This document shows, piece after piece, positions 8,695 through 17,311 of a stretch of 34,611 nucleotides of DNA (its first letter is position 1; each line of letters starts with the position of its first letter). A program made the translations under genes and the position numbers. The DNA is from Candidatus Fimimorpha faecalis (lineage in GTDB: Bacteria > Bacillota > Clostridia > Lachnospirales > Lachnospiraceae). The stretch covers positions 1 through 34,611 of the forward strand of contig DVHN01000017.1 in NCBI GenBank assembly GCA_018712075.1, written 5' to 3'. A model generated the notes under the pieces. That model was not told the origin of the DNA. It ran no database searches and worked only from the letters and a program-made list of their open reading frames with translations.

Positions 8695-11600
8695 TTAAAG
8701 CAACGGAAATAATTGTTTTCTTAAATAGTCTGCTTCATCTATTTCTTTCAATTGCTCTTGAAGCTCCTCATCCTGCTTATTCCGTGCCAACATAACAGAG
8801 CGATTCAAGCAAGCATAGCGGCTATCTTGGGACATAAAACACTCTGTTCCATCCAATCTTCCATTCTCTATGATTACCTTCGTCCCTGCATAGATACGAT
8901 AGGAGAGGGATTCATCCGCAAATAAAACAAATGACTTTGTAAACACACCTGGATAAACTTCTTCCATATAGAATCGTTCCTCATTTTCAGATGGAGTACG
9001 ACGAAGTCCAATTGTAACCTTTTCTTCTTTTGTTACTACTTGTGCGATTCCTCTTCCTTCTAACTCATACGGCAAGAAAATATGACGATCTAACTCAATA
9101 ATTTCCTTGATCCAACTCTTTCTTCGACAAAGTAATCCTACAATCTGCTGCACTAACTCTTTTTGCAGTTCGTCTAAATATTCACATGCTGCATAATACT
9201 TGACAAGAGCAAATGCGTAAATCAATGGCAGCGACTGAGACTCCGTTTGAAACCAACTTTCTAACACGGACGCATCCTGTGCCGTAAAAAGATCTAGTTG
9301 ATCCCACTTTTCTTGACAAAAATAGCAATGACATTTCAATACATAGTATGCCTTTTGCAATATTTCCAATGGATACTCTTGTTCACTATACCACTCATAA
9401 ACTTGACAAATATGGCGGAAATTTCCTGTTACAATAATCTGCTCCAACACTCTGCCCGGCAAATCCCGGTATTCGGTATCGGTCTTTTTTACTGTTGCCA
9501 AAAGATGGTACATCTGTTCATTTGTTCCTTCAAAAAACTTCGCCAAATAAGACAACATAATTTCATTGTAAAATCCCTGTTCTTGCAGCCAGTATCCAAT
9601 CATAACAATCCATCTGTCATAACGATACATGGAATCTACAATTCTTCTGGTCAATAAGTATAATAATTTTTCCTTATCTATCTTTTTCCATTGACACATT
9701 TTCAAACGGTCATACGCTTCAGGATAATAACCATTTTCTACCAATATCTCCACAACCTGAATCCGAGTCTCCGGGTCTAAACGTTCACAGTTTAATTCCA
9801 AAAGCAAACTATCACATTCAATCGTTTCCTGTGTGTGATGCGTAAAACAATATTGAATGATTGCTTCCAGCAACATTTGACGATATATATTTTCCAAGAC
9901 ACTAATGTTTAATAAGCTCACTGCCAAATATAATTCGTCTTCCTCCTTTATTGGCTCATATTCAAAATGTTCTGCATGAACGAGATGAGTCATTACATGA
10001 GTCGGACAAAGTTCACAGCATCTTGCAAGCAATGCATCGTCCTGAAATACTTCCTTTATCTGATAAGACGGGTCAATATATCGATTTCCATACTCATCCT
10101 CAAAAATAATGGCAGCAGTATTCATATAGACTGGTACCCAGGCAATTTGATCGGATACTGGACGTATTACTTCCTGCTGCAATTGGGCATACCGAATTAC
10201 CACTCGTTTGGCAAATGGAAAACTTGTCGTAATTTTCTTCGCAAAAAGTAAATCTGGTACAACCTTTGCCTGACTGTCATTTAACGAATCTACTGATAAG
10301 AATTCATGATATAACCGATTCATTCTTCCATTTACATTACCCTTTTGAATCTGATTATTTACAAAGTCTTCCATTCTCTTTTTATAATTTTTATAAGTCT
10401 GACTTTGTTTCTTATACTTTTTCACAATATAAGTATATAAAATACATTTACTCTTCTCATCTAATCCATCTTTATCCATATAGGATTCCACTATACGTTC
10501 CGGTATTTCATCCTGTCCACTCTCAGAAAGAGAATACATATAATATTCTTCTAGACTAGTCAAAGAAATATTGCGCTGAATTCCAAGCACATACCATTTT
10601 TGATACTTTTTATCGGTTTTTCCTTTTCGTACTAATAAACCACAAATTGCTTCAAGTAAGGAACGACTTTCCTCTTCTTTGTAAAGAGCACAAAGCAAAC
10701 GGTAGTAAATAGAAAAAAACTTCATATCTGGTGTAGGTAAACTAAGCATTTGGTTTTTAATATTATCATCCAATAAATGATTTTTCACACCATAGAATAA
10801 CATTTGCAATTCAAACCGACCGATCTGTTCCAACAATCGTGGATTTACTTTTAAAATACGACATGCTAAAGAATATAAAATTGGACTATAAATCCTCGCT
10901 TCAAACATTGTCTTCAAAAACTGATAGGCGTTTTCTTCTCTCGCATAATTAGGATTTAAACATAATTCTAAATATGCCAATAATGCATCGGGCTTTTTTT
11001 CAAAATAGTGGTTTACCTGTTCCCTTGCCAGATTGATCCTTTCTTTATCTAACAATGCCTGGATATAAAGCATAAAACAATATGCATCTGGATCTTCTTC
11101 TTTTTCTTTTTTAATTGCTTCTTCGACCCATTCCAGTACATGAATCGTCATTTGATATTTATTCTCTAACAAATACACCCATGCACGCAATAAATGTAAT
11201 CTTACATTATCTGGATCATGCTTCATAATATCCGTTGCTTGCTGTTCTAATGCATCTAATGCATCTTTATCTGGTAGCTGTTTATTTTCATAGGCCATCA
11301 AAAGAGTATAAATCTTTTCCCAACCTTTTTTGCTTTCTTCTCGCTTTTTACGTACTTTGGCTGGAGCATTAATATGGACTGTATAACTTAGTTTCTCATA
11401 TGGAGTTTTTATCCAAATACGTGCATCATTCTTTCCTGGATGCAGCTTTGCAATCTCCACTTTATACATCCAATTATAAGAACCACCCTTGAAATCTGCC
11501 GATGTAACCTGTTTTTTATCAAATTGAATCCATGCTACATCCGTTTCATATGTAATCTGCGTATATCCCCATCCACTTACATTTAATTTAATTTCACCAA

Positions 11601-12237
11601 GTAATTTTCTGCCTTGCTCTCTTGTAATTTCTTCAATGGAATCTCCTGACTGCTCCAACATAATATGCACAGGTTCTTTTTCATGCAATGCAACGAGAAA
11701 TTCTTCCATTGCACTTGCTTCACTGTTTCCACCAAGTAATCCATAATAAAGAGCTCGACGAGAAATTTCTTTCATAAATTTTCTTCGGATAAAATCTTTA
11801 TCTAAAAATATTTGTAAAGCAGTAGAAAAGTCTTTTTTTGCCAGATTAGTAAATTGGCTTAATTCTTGTATTACCTCTGATGCATGGTCTTGCAAAACAG
11901 TCACTTTAAAATGATATGGCAGATAAAATTCTCCTCCATTACTTATAAGGCAAAACTCTCCCTCTATACTATCGCCAGCTGCTGCATAAGAAGCATCTAC
12001 TTCTATTAATACTCGGATTACTGTCCCAGTAATCTCTTTATGCTTTACATTTACACATACATGCGAAGAATACAAAATTCCCTCAATGGGAACTTCATTA
12101 TCGCTTGTTATTAAAAATTCGTAGTTATGTATTTGCCCTTCTAATACTTGTTCTCTTAATTCCTGACTTGAGAATGTAACCTGGGGGATTACAGTTGTTA
12201 CAGTTCCTCTTGCAATCTGATTAATGCGTTCATTCAT
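8695..12237 (-). CDS. Giant cytoplasmic repeat protein (DUF5717-like), 1180 residues
   Basis: First main gene of the cluster. Residues 1 to about 115 look like a beta-sandwich (alternating strands, YLPYHFKVTVLQD). A second Ig-like segment follows near 210-290 (GGSYNWMYKVEIAKLHPGKNDARIWIKTPY). Residues from about 305 on are helical TPR-like repeats rich in Tyr and Leu, and the last 150 or so turn beta-rich again (YMEEVYPGVFTKSFVLFADESLSYRIYAGTKVIIENG). There is no signal peptide or membrane segment. The architecture suggests a large scaffold that could work with the adjacent Hsp70-like protein. I connect it to DUF5717 from memory. The ATG at 12237 has AGGAGG 5 nt upstream. Confidence 0.8.
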   Translation of the reverse strand: MNERINQIARGTVTTVIPQVTFSSQELREQVLEGQIHNYEFLITSDNEVPIEGILYSSHVCVNVKHKEITGTVIRVLIEVDASYAAAGDSIEGEFCLISNGGEFYLPYHFKVTVLQDHASEVIQELSQFTNLAKKDFSTALQIFLDKDFIRRKFMKEISRRALYYGLLGGNSEASAMEEFLVALHEKEPVHIMLEQSGDSIEEITREQGRKLLGEIKLNVSGWGYTQITYETDVAWIQFDKKQVTSADFKGGSYNWMYKVEIAKLHPGKNDARIWIKTPYEKLSYTVHINAPAKVRKKREESKKGWEKIYTLLMAYENKQLPDKDALDALEQQATDIMKHDPDNVRLHLLRAWVYLLENKYQMTIHVLEWVEEAIKKEKEEDPDAYCFMLYIQALLDKERINLAREQVNHYFEKKPDALLAYLELCLNPNYAREENAYQFLKTMFEARIYSPILYSLACRILKVNPRLLEQIGRFELQMLFYGVKNHLLDDNIKNQMLSLPTPDMKFFSIYYRLLCALYKEEESRSLLEAICGLLVRKGKTDKKYQKWYVLGIQRNISLTSLEEYYMYSLSESGQDEIPERIVESYMDKDGLDEKSKCILYTYIVKKYKKQSQTYKNYKKRMEDFVNNQIQKGNVNGRMNRLYHEFLSVDSLNDSQAKVVPDLLFAKKITTSFPFAKRVVIRYAQLQQEVIRPVSDQIAWVPVYMNTAAIIFEDEYGNRYIDPSYQIKEVFQDDALLARCCELCPTHVMTHLVHAEHFEYEPIKEEDELYLAVSLLNISVLENIYRQMLLEAIIQYCFTHHTQETIECDSLLLELNCERLDPETRIQVVEILVENGYYPEAYDRLKMCQWKKIDKEKLLYLLTRRIVDSMYRYDRWIVMIGYWLQEQGFYNEIMLSYLAKFFEGTNEQMYHLLATVKKTDTEYRDLPGRVLEQIIVTGNFRHICQVYEWYSEQEYPLEILQKAYYVLKCHCYFCQEKWDQLDLFTAQDASVLESWFQTESQSLPLIYAFALVKYYAACEYLDELQKELVQQIVGLLCRRKSWIKEIIELDRHIFLPYELEGRGIAQVVTKEEKVTIGLRRTPSENEERFYMEEVYPGVFTKSFVLFADESLSYRIYAGTKVIIENGRLDGTECFMSQDSRYACLNRSVMLARNKQDEELQEQLKEIDEADYLRKQLFPLL

Positions 12238-12301
12238 TTTTACCTCCTAGTACCACATTTCCTGCGGCATAAATTCTGGAACGGGTGAAGTTTTTATTCA
12301 A
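12230..12301 (-). CDS. Possible 23-codon leader ORF overlapping the DUF5717-like start
   Basis: A TTG codon at 12299-12301 follows TAGGAGATAAGG, a good ribosome binding site. The frame runs 23 codons (starting NKNFTRSRIYAAGN after the initiator) to a TGA at 12230-12232, overlapping the large gene's ATG (12235-12237) by 8 nt. The surroundings of this start (TGTGGTATTAGGAGATAA) closely resemble the surroundings of the main start (TGTGGTACTAGGAGGTAA). It may therefore be a coupled leader peptide or simply a duplicated initiation region. It is too short to judge from coding signal. Confidence 0.35.
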   Translation of the reverse strand: MNKNFTRSRIYAAGNVVLGGKNE

Positions 12302-12379
12302 CCTTATCTCCTAATACCACAACGGCGATTTCTGTAATTTAATATAAGTTTAAGATTGTTTTACTGCACATATGCTTTT

Positions 12380-12408
12380 ATTTTATATCAAAAGGCAGTA
12401 CAATTCAA
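12380..12408 (-). promoter_or_regulatory. Probable promoter of the DUF5717/5716-like cluster
   Basis: On the minus strand, TTGAAT (12403-12408), 17 nt, then TAAAAT (12380-12385). This gives a leader of about 135 nt containing the possible leader ORF. I see no known riboswitch there. Confidence 0.5.
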
Positions 12409-12477
12409 GAGAGATTTGTCGTTTTTCAAAGTTTTTTGAAAAGGCCCCGTTACAATACAATTATAAAAAGTATCACA

Positions 12478-12538
12478 AAAAGGTAAGTATCCAATATAAT
12501 CCGTCTCCAAAGACTTCTTATAAGAATACTTACCTTTT
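12478..12538 (-). terminator. Terminator of the paaK-ACT operon
   Basis: A perfect 13-bp inverted repeat, AAAAGGTAAGTAT and ATACTTACCTTTT, with a 35-nt loop, just after the ACT-domain gene. On the minus strand the right arm runs into a T-stretch. The long loop is unusual for a terminator, but the position fits. Confidence 0.6.
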
Positions 12539-12561
12539 GCCATTCATTTACAAGAAAACAA

Positions 12562-12993
12562 TTACATTTGGGCTAAGTCATCTTGACTAATCAGCTCAAT
12601 TTTATTTTTAGAAAGTACATCAATGGCTTTTTCATTATCCTGTACACGAAATACCATATAAGCAAAATCTTTTTTCTTCATTGTAAATGCATAAGTATAA
12701 TCCAAGTTTACTCCATTTTTGCCAAGGATATTTAAAATATTGAGCAAACTTCCTGCTTCGTCTGGAACAGCAACCGCCAAAACAGGTGTAATGGAACATA
12801 CGTATCCATTCTGTTTTAGTACACAGATCGCCTTATAAGGATCTTGTACAATGATTCGCAGTATTCCAAAATCTTCTGTCTCTCCCACAGACATTGCCCT
12901 CATATTTATCTCCTCTTTTGACAAAACATCAATTAATTCTGCCAACGAACCTGGACGGTTCTCTAAAAAAATAGATATTTGTTTTACTGTCAT
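12562..12993 (-). CDS. Tandem ACT-domain protein (amino-acid-binding regulator)
   Basis: 143 residues forming two ACT domains. The first starts MTVKQISIFLENRPGSLAELIDVL, the second near residue 70 with VLAVAVPDEAGSLLNILNILGKNGVNLDY. ACT domains bind small ligands, usually amino acids. Stand-alone double-ACT proteins are often encoded beside phenylacetate-CoA ligase genes in anaerobes, where they are thought to sense aromatic or branched amino acids. Here it starts 31 nt after paaK, so the two form an operon closed by the terminator downstream. No catalytic domain is present. Confidence 0.88.
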   Translation of the reverse strand: MTVKQISIFLENRPGSLAELIDVLSKEEINMRAMSVGETEDFGILRIIVQDPYKAICVLKQNGYVCSITPVLAVAVPDEAGSLLNILNILGKNGVNLDYTYAFTMKKKDFAYMVFRVQDNEKAIDVLSKNKIELISQDDLAQM

Positions 12994-13024
12994 ATGGCTC
13001 TCCTTTCTTAATATTATTATTTAT

Positions 13025-14326
13025 TTAATATAAGTTACGCTTGTCAATTACACGTACTGCCTTTCCTTCACTTCTCGCAATTGTTTTTGGCTCTACGAGA
13101 CGTACTTTCGCATAAATACCAAGCATTGCCTTTAATGCCTCTACTAATTCTCTTTCTTTTGCAGCTACCTTTGTAACAGAATCAGAGAACATTTCTGGAG
13201 TCATTTCTACTTGTACTTCCAATGTATCACTATTATTTACTCGGTTAACAATAATCTGATAATTTGCTGGATATCCCTTATTCAACAATACCGTTTCAAT
13301 TTGAGATGGGAATACATTTACGCCCTTAATAATCATCATATCATCACTTCTGCCCATTGGCTTACTCATTCTAACATGGGTTCTTCCGCAAGAACACTTT
13401 TCACGGCTTAGAACACAAATATCACGAGTACGGTAACGAAGCAGTGGAAATGCCTCTTTTGTAATACTTGTAAACACGAGTTCTCCCTTTTCTCCATCTG
13501 GAAGTACTTCCCCCGTTACTGGATCAATAATTTCTGCAATAAAATGATCTTCATTAATATGCATACCTCGCTGTTCGCTGCACTCAAAGGAAACACCAGG
13601 TCCTGAGATCTCAGTCAAACCATAAATATCATATGCTTTGATTCCAAGAGATTTTTCAATATCATGCCGCATTTCTTCTGTCCATGCTTCTGCTCCAAAA
13701 ATACCAGCTTTTAATTTAATCTTATCCTGTAGTCCTCTTTCATGAATGGATTCTGCCAAATAAGCTGCATAAGATGGTGTACAGCATAAAATTGTAGAAC
13801 CTAAATCACACATAAATTGAATCTGACGTTCTGTATTACCAGAGGACATCGGAAGTGTCATACTTCCAACTTTATGAGAGCCGCCATTCAGTCCAGGTCC
13901 TCCTGTAAATAGTCCATATCCATAACATACATGTACTACATCTTTCTTTGTTCCTCCAGCTGCCATAATCGCACGTGCACAGCATTCATCCCATAAATCA
14001 ATATCGTGCTGTGTATAAAATGCTACAACTCTTCTTCCCGTTGTACCACTCGTAGACTGAATACGTACCACATCTTCTAGTGGAGTAGCCAAGAGTCCAT
14101 ATGGATAAGCCTGTCTTAAATCATCCTTTGTTAAAAATGGGAGCTTATGTAAATCTGCGGTAGATCGAATATCTTCTGGCACCACTCCCTTTTCTTCCAT
14201 TTTTTTTCTGTAATATGGAACATGTTCATAAACATGTTTAACTTGCTTTACAAGTCTTTCATCCTGCCATGCTTGAATTTGTTCTCTGGAAGCGCATTCA
14301 ATTTCTGGCTGATAATAATTCTCCAT
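13025..14326 (-). CDS. paaK: Phenylacetate-CoA ligase family protein
   Basis: A 433-residue adenylate-forming enzyme that activates an aryl acid (phenylacetate or a related arylacetate) with ATP and CoA in the cytoplasm. Seen: the P-loop-like QSTSGTTGRRVVAFYT near residue 90, GLTEISGPGVSFEC (adenylate-binding), the RYRTRDICVL hinge segment, a CSCGRTHVRM motif, and a PaaK-type C-terminal domain. Length and motifs are standard. In anaerobes this gene often works with indolepyruvate ferredoxin oxidoreductase in aromatic amino acid metabolism, but no such gene is in the window, so substrate choice is inference. Confidence 0.88.
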   Translation of the reverse strand: MENYYQPEIECASREQIQAWQDERLVKQVKHVYEHVPYYRKKMEEKGVVPEDIRSTADLHKLPFLTKDDLRQAYPYGLLATPLEDVVRIQSTSGTTGRRVVAFYTQHDIDLWDECCARAIMAAGGTKKDVVHVCYGYGLFTGGPGLNGGSHKVGSMTLPMSSGNTERQIQFMCDLGSTILCCTPSYAAYLAESIHERGLQDKIKLKAGIFGAEAWTEEMRHDIEKSLGIKAYDIYGLTEISGPGVSFECSEQRGMHINEDHFIAEIIDPVTGEVLPDGEKGELVFTSITKEAFPLLRYRTRDICVLSREKCSCGRTHVRMSKPMGRSDDMMIIKGVNVFPSQIETVLLNKGYPANYQIIVNRVNNSDTLEVQVEMTPEMFSDSVTKVAAKERELVEALKAMLGIYAKVRLVEPKTIARSEGKAVRVIDKRNLY

Positions 14327-14413
14327 TGGTCTTCATTCCTTTCCTAAATTTGTAATTCTGTCCAAAAATAGCATTCTTTATTTATCGACATTCTAACATT
14401 TTTTACTATCCTC

Positions 14414-14442
14414 ATTATAACATTTTAGTACAATGAAGTAAA
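14414..14442 (-). promoter_or_regulatory. Promoter of paaK-ACT with extended -10
   Basis: On the minus strand, TTTACT (14437-14442), 17 nt, then TATAAT (14414-14419) preceded by TGT, an extended -10. It lies about 88 nt before the paaK ATG and almost directly after the thiE stop. Confidence 0.7.
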
Positions 14443-14460
14443 TAATAATCTTTTATTTTT

Positions 14461-15093
14461 TCATTTTTTTATGAAAATTGTTCTCATTTTTCTTGCAGCA
14501 TCTTGAATATCGGATGCTCCAATCACAGAAGAAACAACTGCCAGACCATTAATCCCTGTATCTACAAGTTGTGCTGCGTTACTATGATTAATTCCACCAA
14601 TTGCTACAATTGGAATGGAAACTGCGGCACGAATTTCTTTTAATTTTTCTTTTCCAATTACTTTTGCATTTCCCTTTGTACTTGTGGCAAACATAGCTCC
14701 AACCCCCAAATAGTCGGCTCCATCTTCCACTGCCTTGCGAGCCAATTCCACCGTACGGGCAGATACTCCAATTACTTTTTCTTCTCCCATAATACGGCGT
14801 GCTTCTTTCGCAGGAATATCTTCTTGTCCCAAATGTACTCCTGCCGCATCCACTGCCAGAGCAATGTCAATCCGATCATTAATGATGAGTGGTACCCGAT
14901 ATCGATCCGTAATTGCTTTGATCCGTTTTGCCATCTCAAAAAACTCTCTGGAAGAACTCTGTTTCTCTCTTAACTGAATCAGACTGCATCCTCCTAAAAT
15001 CGCCTGTTCCACGGCTTCTTCCAATGTATTTGTACTCATTAATTTTCTATCCGTACATAAATATAATGTATAATCAATTTCACTCTTTTTCAA
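14461..15093 (-). CDS. thiE: Thiamine-phosphate synthase
   Basis: A 210-residue TIM-barrel enzyme that joins HMP-pyrophosphate with thiazole phosphate to make thiamine phosphate. Motifs seen: LIQLREKQSSSREF, LIINDRIDIA, GVHLGQEDIP, YLGVGAMFATSTKG and VAIGGINHSN. The start overlaps the 3' end of thiM by 14 nt, so the pair is translationally coupled. With only thiM and thiE here and no thiC or thiD in the window, it fits a thiazole-salvage unit. Confidence 0.95.
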   Translation of the reverse strand: MKKSEIDYTLYLCTDRKLMSTNTLEEAVEQAILGGCSLIQLREKQSSSREFFEMAKRIKAITDRYRVPLIINDRIDIALAVDAAGVHLGQEDIPAKEARRIMGEEKVIGVSARTVELARKAVEDGADYLGVGAMFATSTKGNAKVIGKEKLKEIRAAVSIPIVAIGGINHSNAAQLVDTGINGLAVVSSVIGASDIQDAARKMRTIFIKK

Positions 15094-15886
15094 TTTTCAG
15101 TTTCTCCCTTATTTTTTCTCCATTCATCTGACTCAATACATTCATAAGCTCTACCTTAAAACTTCCCATTCCAATGGAACCCGCACGTTCCTGCGCAATT
15201 TCTCCTGCAATTCCCATCATCGAAACACCCGCAACTGCTGCCGTCATACTCGTTCCCTCTGCCAAAAAAGCACCGATCAATGCAGTTGTCATACATCCTG
15301 TTCCTGTAACTTTTGACAACATGGATGTCCCATTATATATCTTTATTAATTGATTCCCGTCTGTAATTACATCTACTGTTCCAGTTACTGCAACTGTCGT
15401 ATTCCATTTACTTGCAGCTTTTTTTGCCAGTTCGATTTCTTTTTCCAGGGATGACTTTTCAAAACAATCCACCCCTGTCGACAATGTCTCCACTCCTGCA
15501 ACCCATGCAATCTCGGAACGATTTCCTCGTATTACTGTTATTCTTACTTGATTTAAAATATCCTGAACGGTCTGTTTTCTCAATCTAGAAGCGCCTACTC
15601 CAACTGGATCTAAAATAACTGGAATTCCTTTTTGATTTGCTACTTTTCCTGCACATATCATGGAATCTTTTGACCAGCTTTTCAATGTTCCTGTATTTAA
15701 AACAAGTGCATCCGCCATTGCGGTAATTTCTTCTACTTCCATTGGAGCGTCTGCCATAATTGGAGACGCTCCGACTGCCAGCAGCACATTGGCACAATCG
15801 TTAATTGTAACATAATTCATAATGCTATGAACCAATGGAGACTGCTTTTTTACTTTTTCTATTAACTCTATAATTTTATCTTCCAT
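15080..15886 (-). CDS. thiM: Hydroxyethylthiazole kinase
   Basis: A 268-residue ribokinase-fold enzyme that phosphorylates 4-methyl-5-(2-hydroxyethyl)thiazole for thiamine salvage. Motifs: LVHSIMNYVTINDCANVLLAVGASPIMADAP at the N-terminus (substrate site), VILDPVGVGAS, IRGNRSEI, and the catalytic TGTGCMTTALIGAFLA. It starts 22 nt after the MATE transporter stop and overlaps thiE. I found no TPP riboswitch directly upstream. Confidence 0.95.
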   Translation of the reverse strand: MEDKIIELIEKVKKQSPLVHSIMNYVTINDCANVLLAVGASPIMADAPMEVEEITAMADALVLNTGTLKSWSKDSMICAGKVANQKGIPVILDPVGVGASRLRKQTVQDILNQVRITVIRGNRSEIAWVAGVETLSTGVDCFEKSSLEKEIELAKKAASKWNTTVAVTGTVDVITDGNQLIKIYNGTSMLSKVTGTGCMTTALIGAFLAEGTSMTAAVAGVSMMGIAGEIAQERAGSIGMGSFKVELMNVLSQMNGEKIREKLKIEKE

Positions 15887-15908
15887 TTGATTTCCTTAAC
15901 TTAGTTTT

Positions 15909-17276
15909 TTATTTAGCATTTAATTCCTTCATCGTTTTTCTAAACTGGAATGTAAACATACATACGGTTGTTGTCACTGCAATTACATCTGCAACTGGCT
16001 CTGCAAGAAAAACCGCCATCGCTTTATCCTCAAAAAAGTTTGGCAGTAAAAAGATAAGCGGAATTAACAAAATAATTTTTCTAAGTACAGCCAAAAACAG
16101 GGAAACCTTTGCATTTCCAATTGCAACAAATGTCTGCTGACATCCAATTTGTAAACCAAAAATAATACTAACTGCCATATAAATACGAATTGCCCATTTG
16201 GTATAGACAGTTAAGTCTGGATCTGGCGTAAAAATTCCAATAAATAAATTTGGAGCAAACATTGCAATCGCCCATATTAAACCAGAAAATACGACACATG
16301 AAATCAATTGCAGGAAAAAGGCTTTTTTTACACGTTCTGCCTTCCTGGCTCCATAATTGAAACTAATAATTGGCTGTGCTCCCTGTGTCAATCCTTGAAG
16401 CGGAAGCATAGAAAACTGCATAATACTGGATAAGATTGTCATAGAACCTACCGCAATATCTCCTCCATATTTTAATAAAGAAGAATTAAAACAGACAGAA
16501 ATAATACTTTCTGTAGACTGCATTACAAACGGAGACATTCCTAAAGCCAAACAAGGTAAATACGTCTTTGGTTCGATTTTTAAGTATTGTTTTTTAATAC
16601 GAAGGATTGTTTTCTTTCCCATCAAAAATCTCAATACCCAAAATGCGGATAATGCCTGAGAAAGAATCGTAGCAAGCGCTGCCCCTTTTACTCCCATATT
16701 GAATACGAAGATAAAAATCGGGTCTAAAATAATATTTGCAACCGCTCCAATTACTACGCTTAACATACTAATTGTTGCAAATCCCTGTGATGTAATAAAA
16801 TTGTTCAATCCCAATGCAATTTGAACAAATAATGTACCACATGCATAGATTTGAATATAATCTACGGCATATTGAATCGTATTTTCACTTGCTCCAAATA
16901 CTAAAAGCAAATCTCGTCCAAAAATCAGAAAAACAACGGTCAATACAATACCAGAAACAAAGGTTGCAGTAGTACAGTTCCCCAAAATTTTTTCTGCTGC
17001 TTCTTTATCTCCCTTTCCAAGCATAATTGACGCTCTTGGTGCTCCTCCCATTGCCACTAACGCTGCAAATGCTGAAATAATCATAATAATTGGAAAACAA
17101 ACCCCCACTCCAGTTAAAGCTGCTGCTCCGATTTCTGGAATATGCCCAATATACATTCGATCTACCATATTATATAAAACGTTCACAATTTGTGCAGTAA
17201 TCGCAGGAAGTGCTAATTGAAATAATAACTTTCCGACACTTCCACTTCCTAAATCTGTCTGTTTTTTATTTTTCAT
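15909..17276 (-). CDS. MATE family efflux transporter
   Basis: A 455-residue membrane protein with about 12 hydrophobic segments. It has MATE features: the N-terminal GSVGKLLFQLALPAITAQIVNVLYN followed by VDRMYIGH, an internal repeat of the six-helix unit, and QGAQPIISFNYGARK. Such transporters export cationic compounds by Na+ or H+ antiport. It sits between trkH (35 nt upstream) and thiM (22 nt downstream), so its placement suggests cotranscription. Export or uptake of a thiamine-related compound is possible but unsupported beyond position. Confidence 0.9.
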   Translation of the reverse strand: MKNKKQTDLGSGSVGKLLFQLALPAITAQIVNVLYNMVDRMYIGHIPEIGAAALTGVGVCFPIIMIISAFAALVAMGGAPRASIMLGKGDKEAAEKILGNCTTATFVSGIVLTVVFLIFGRDLLLVFGASENTIQYAVDYIQIYACGTLFVQIALGLNNFITSQGFATISMLSVVIGAVANIILDPIFIFVFNMGVKGAALATILSQALSAFWVLRFLMGKKTILRIKKQYLKIEPKTYLPCLALGMSPFVMQSTESIISVCFNSSLLKYGGDIAVGSMTILSSIMQFSMLPLQGLTQGAQPIISFNYGARKAERVKKAFFLQLISCVVFSGLIWAIAMFAPNLFIGIFTPDPDLTVYTKWAIRIYMAVSIIFGLQIGCQQTFVAIGNAKVSLFLAVLRKIILLIPLIFLLPNFFEDKAMAVFLAEPVADVIAVTTTVCMFTFQFRKTMKELNAK

Positions 17277-17311
17277 GATTCTTTCCTACCTCTCCTATCT
17301 GATATAAATTT

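Noticed and set aside
15887-17311. TPP riboswitch upstream of thiM or the MATE gene
   Set aside because: The gaps are only 22 and 35 nt, too short for a TPP aptamer, and no conserved core is seen.
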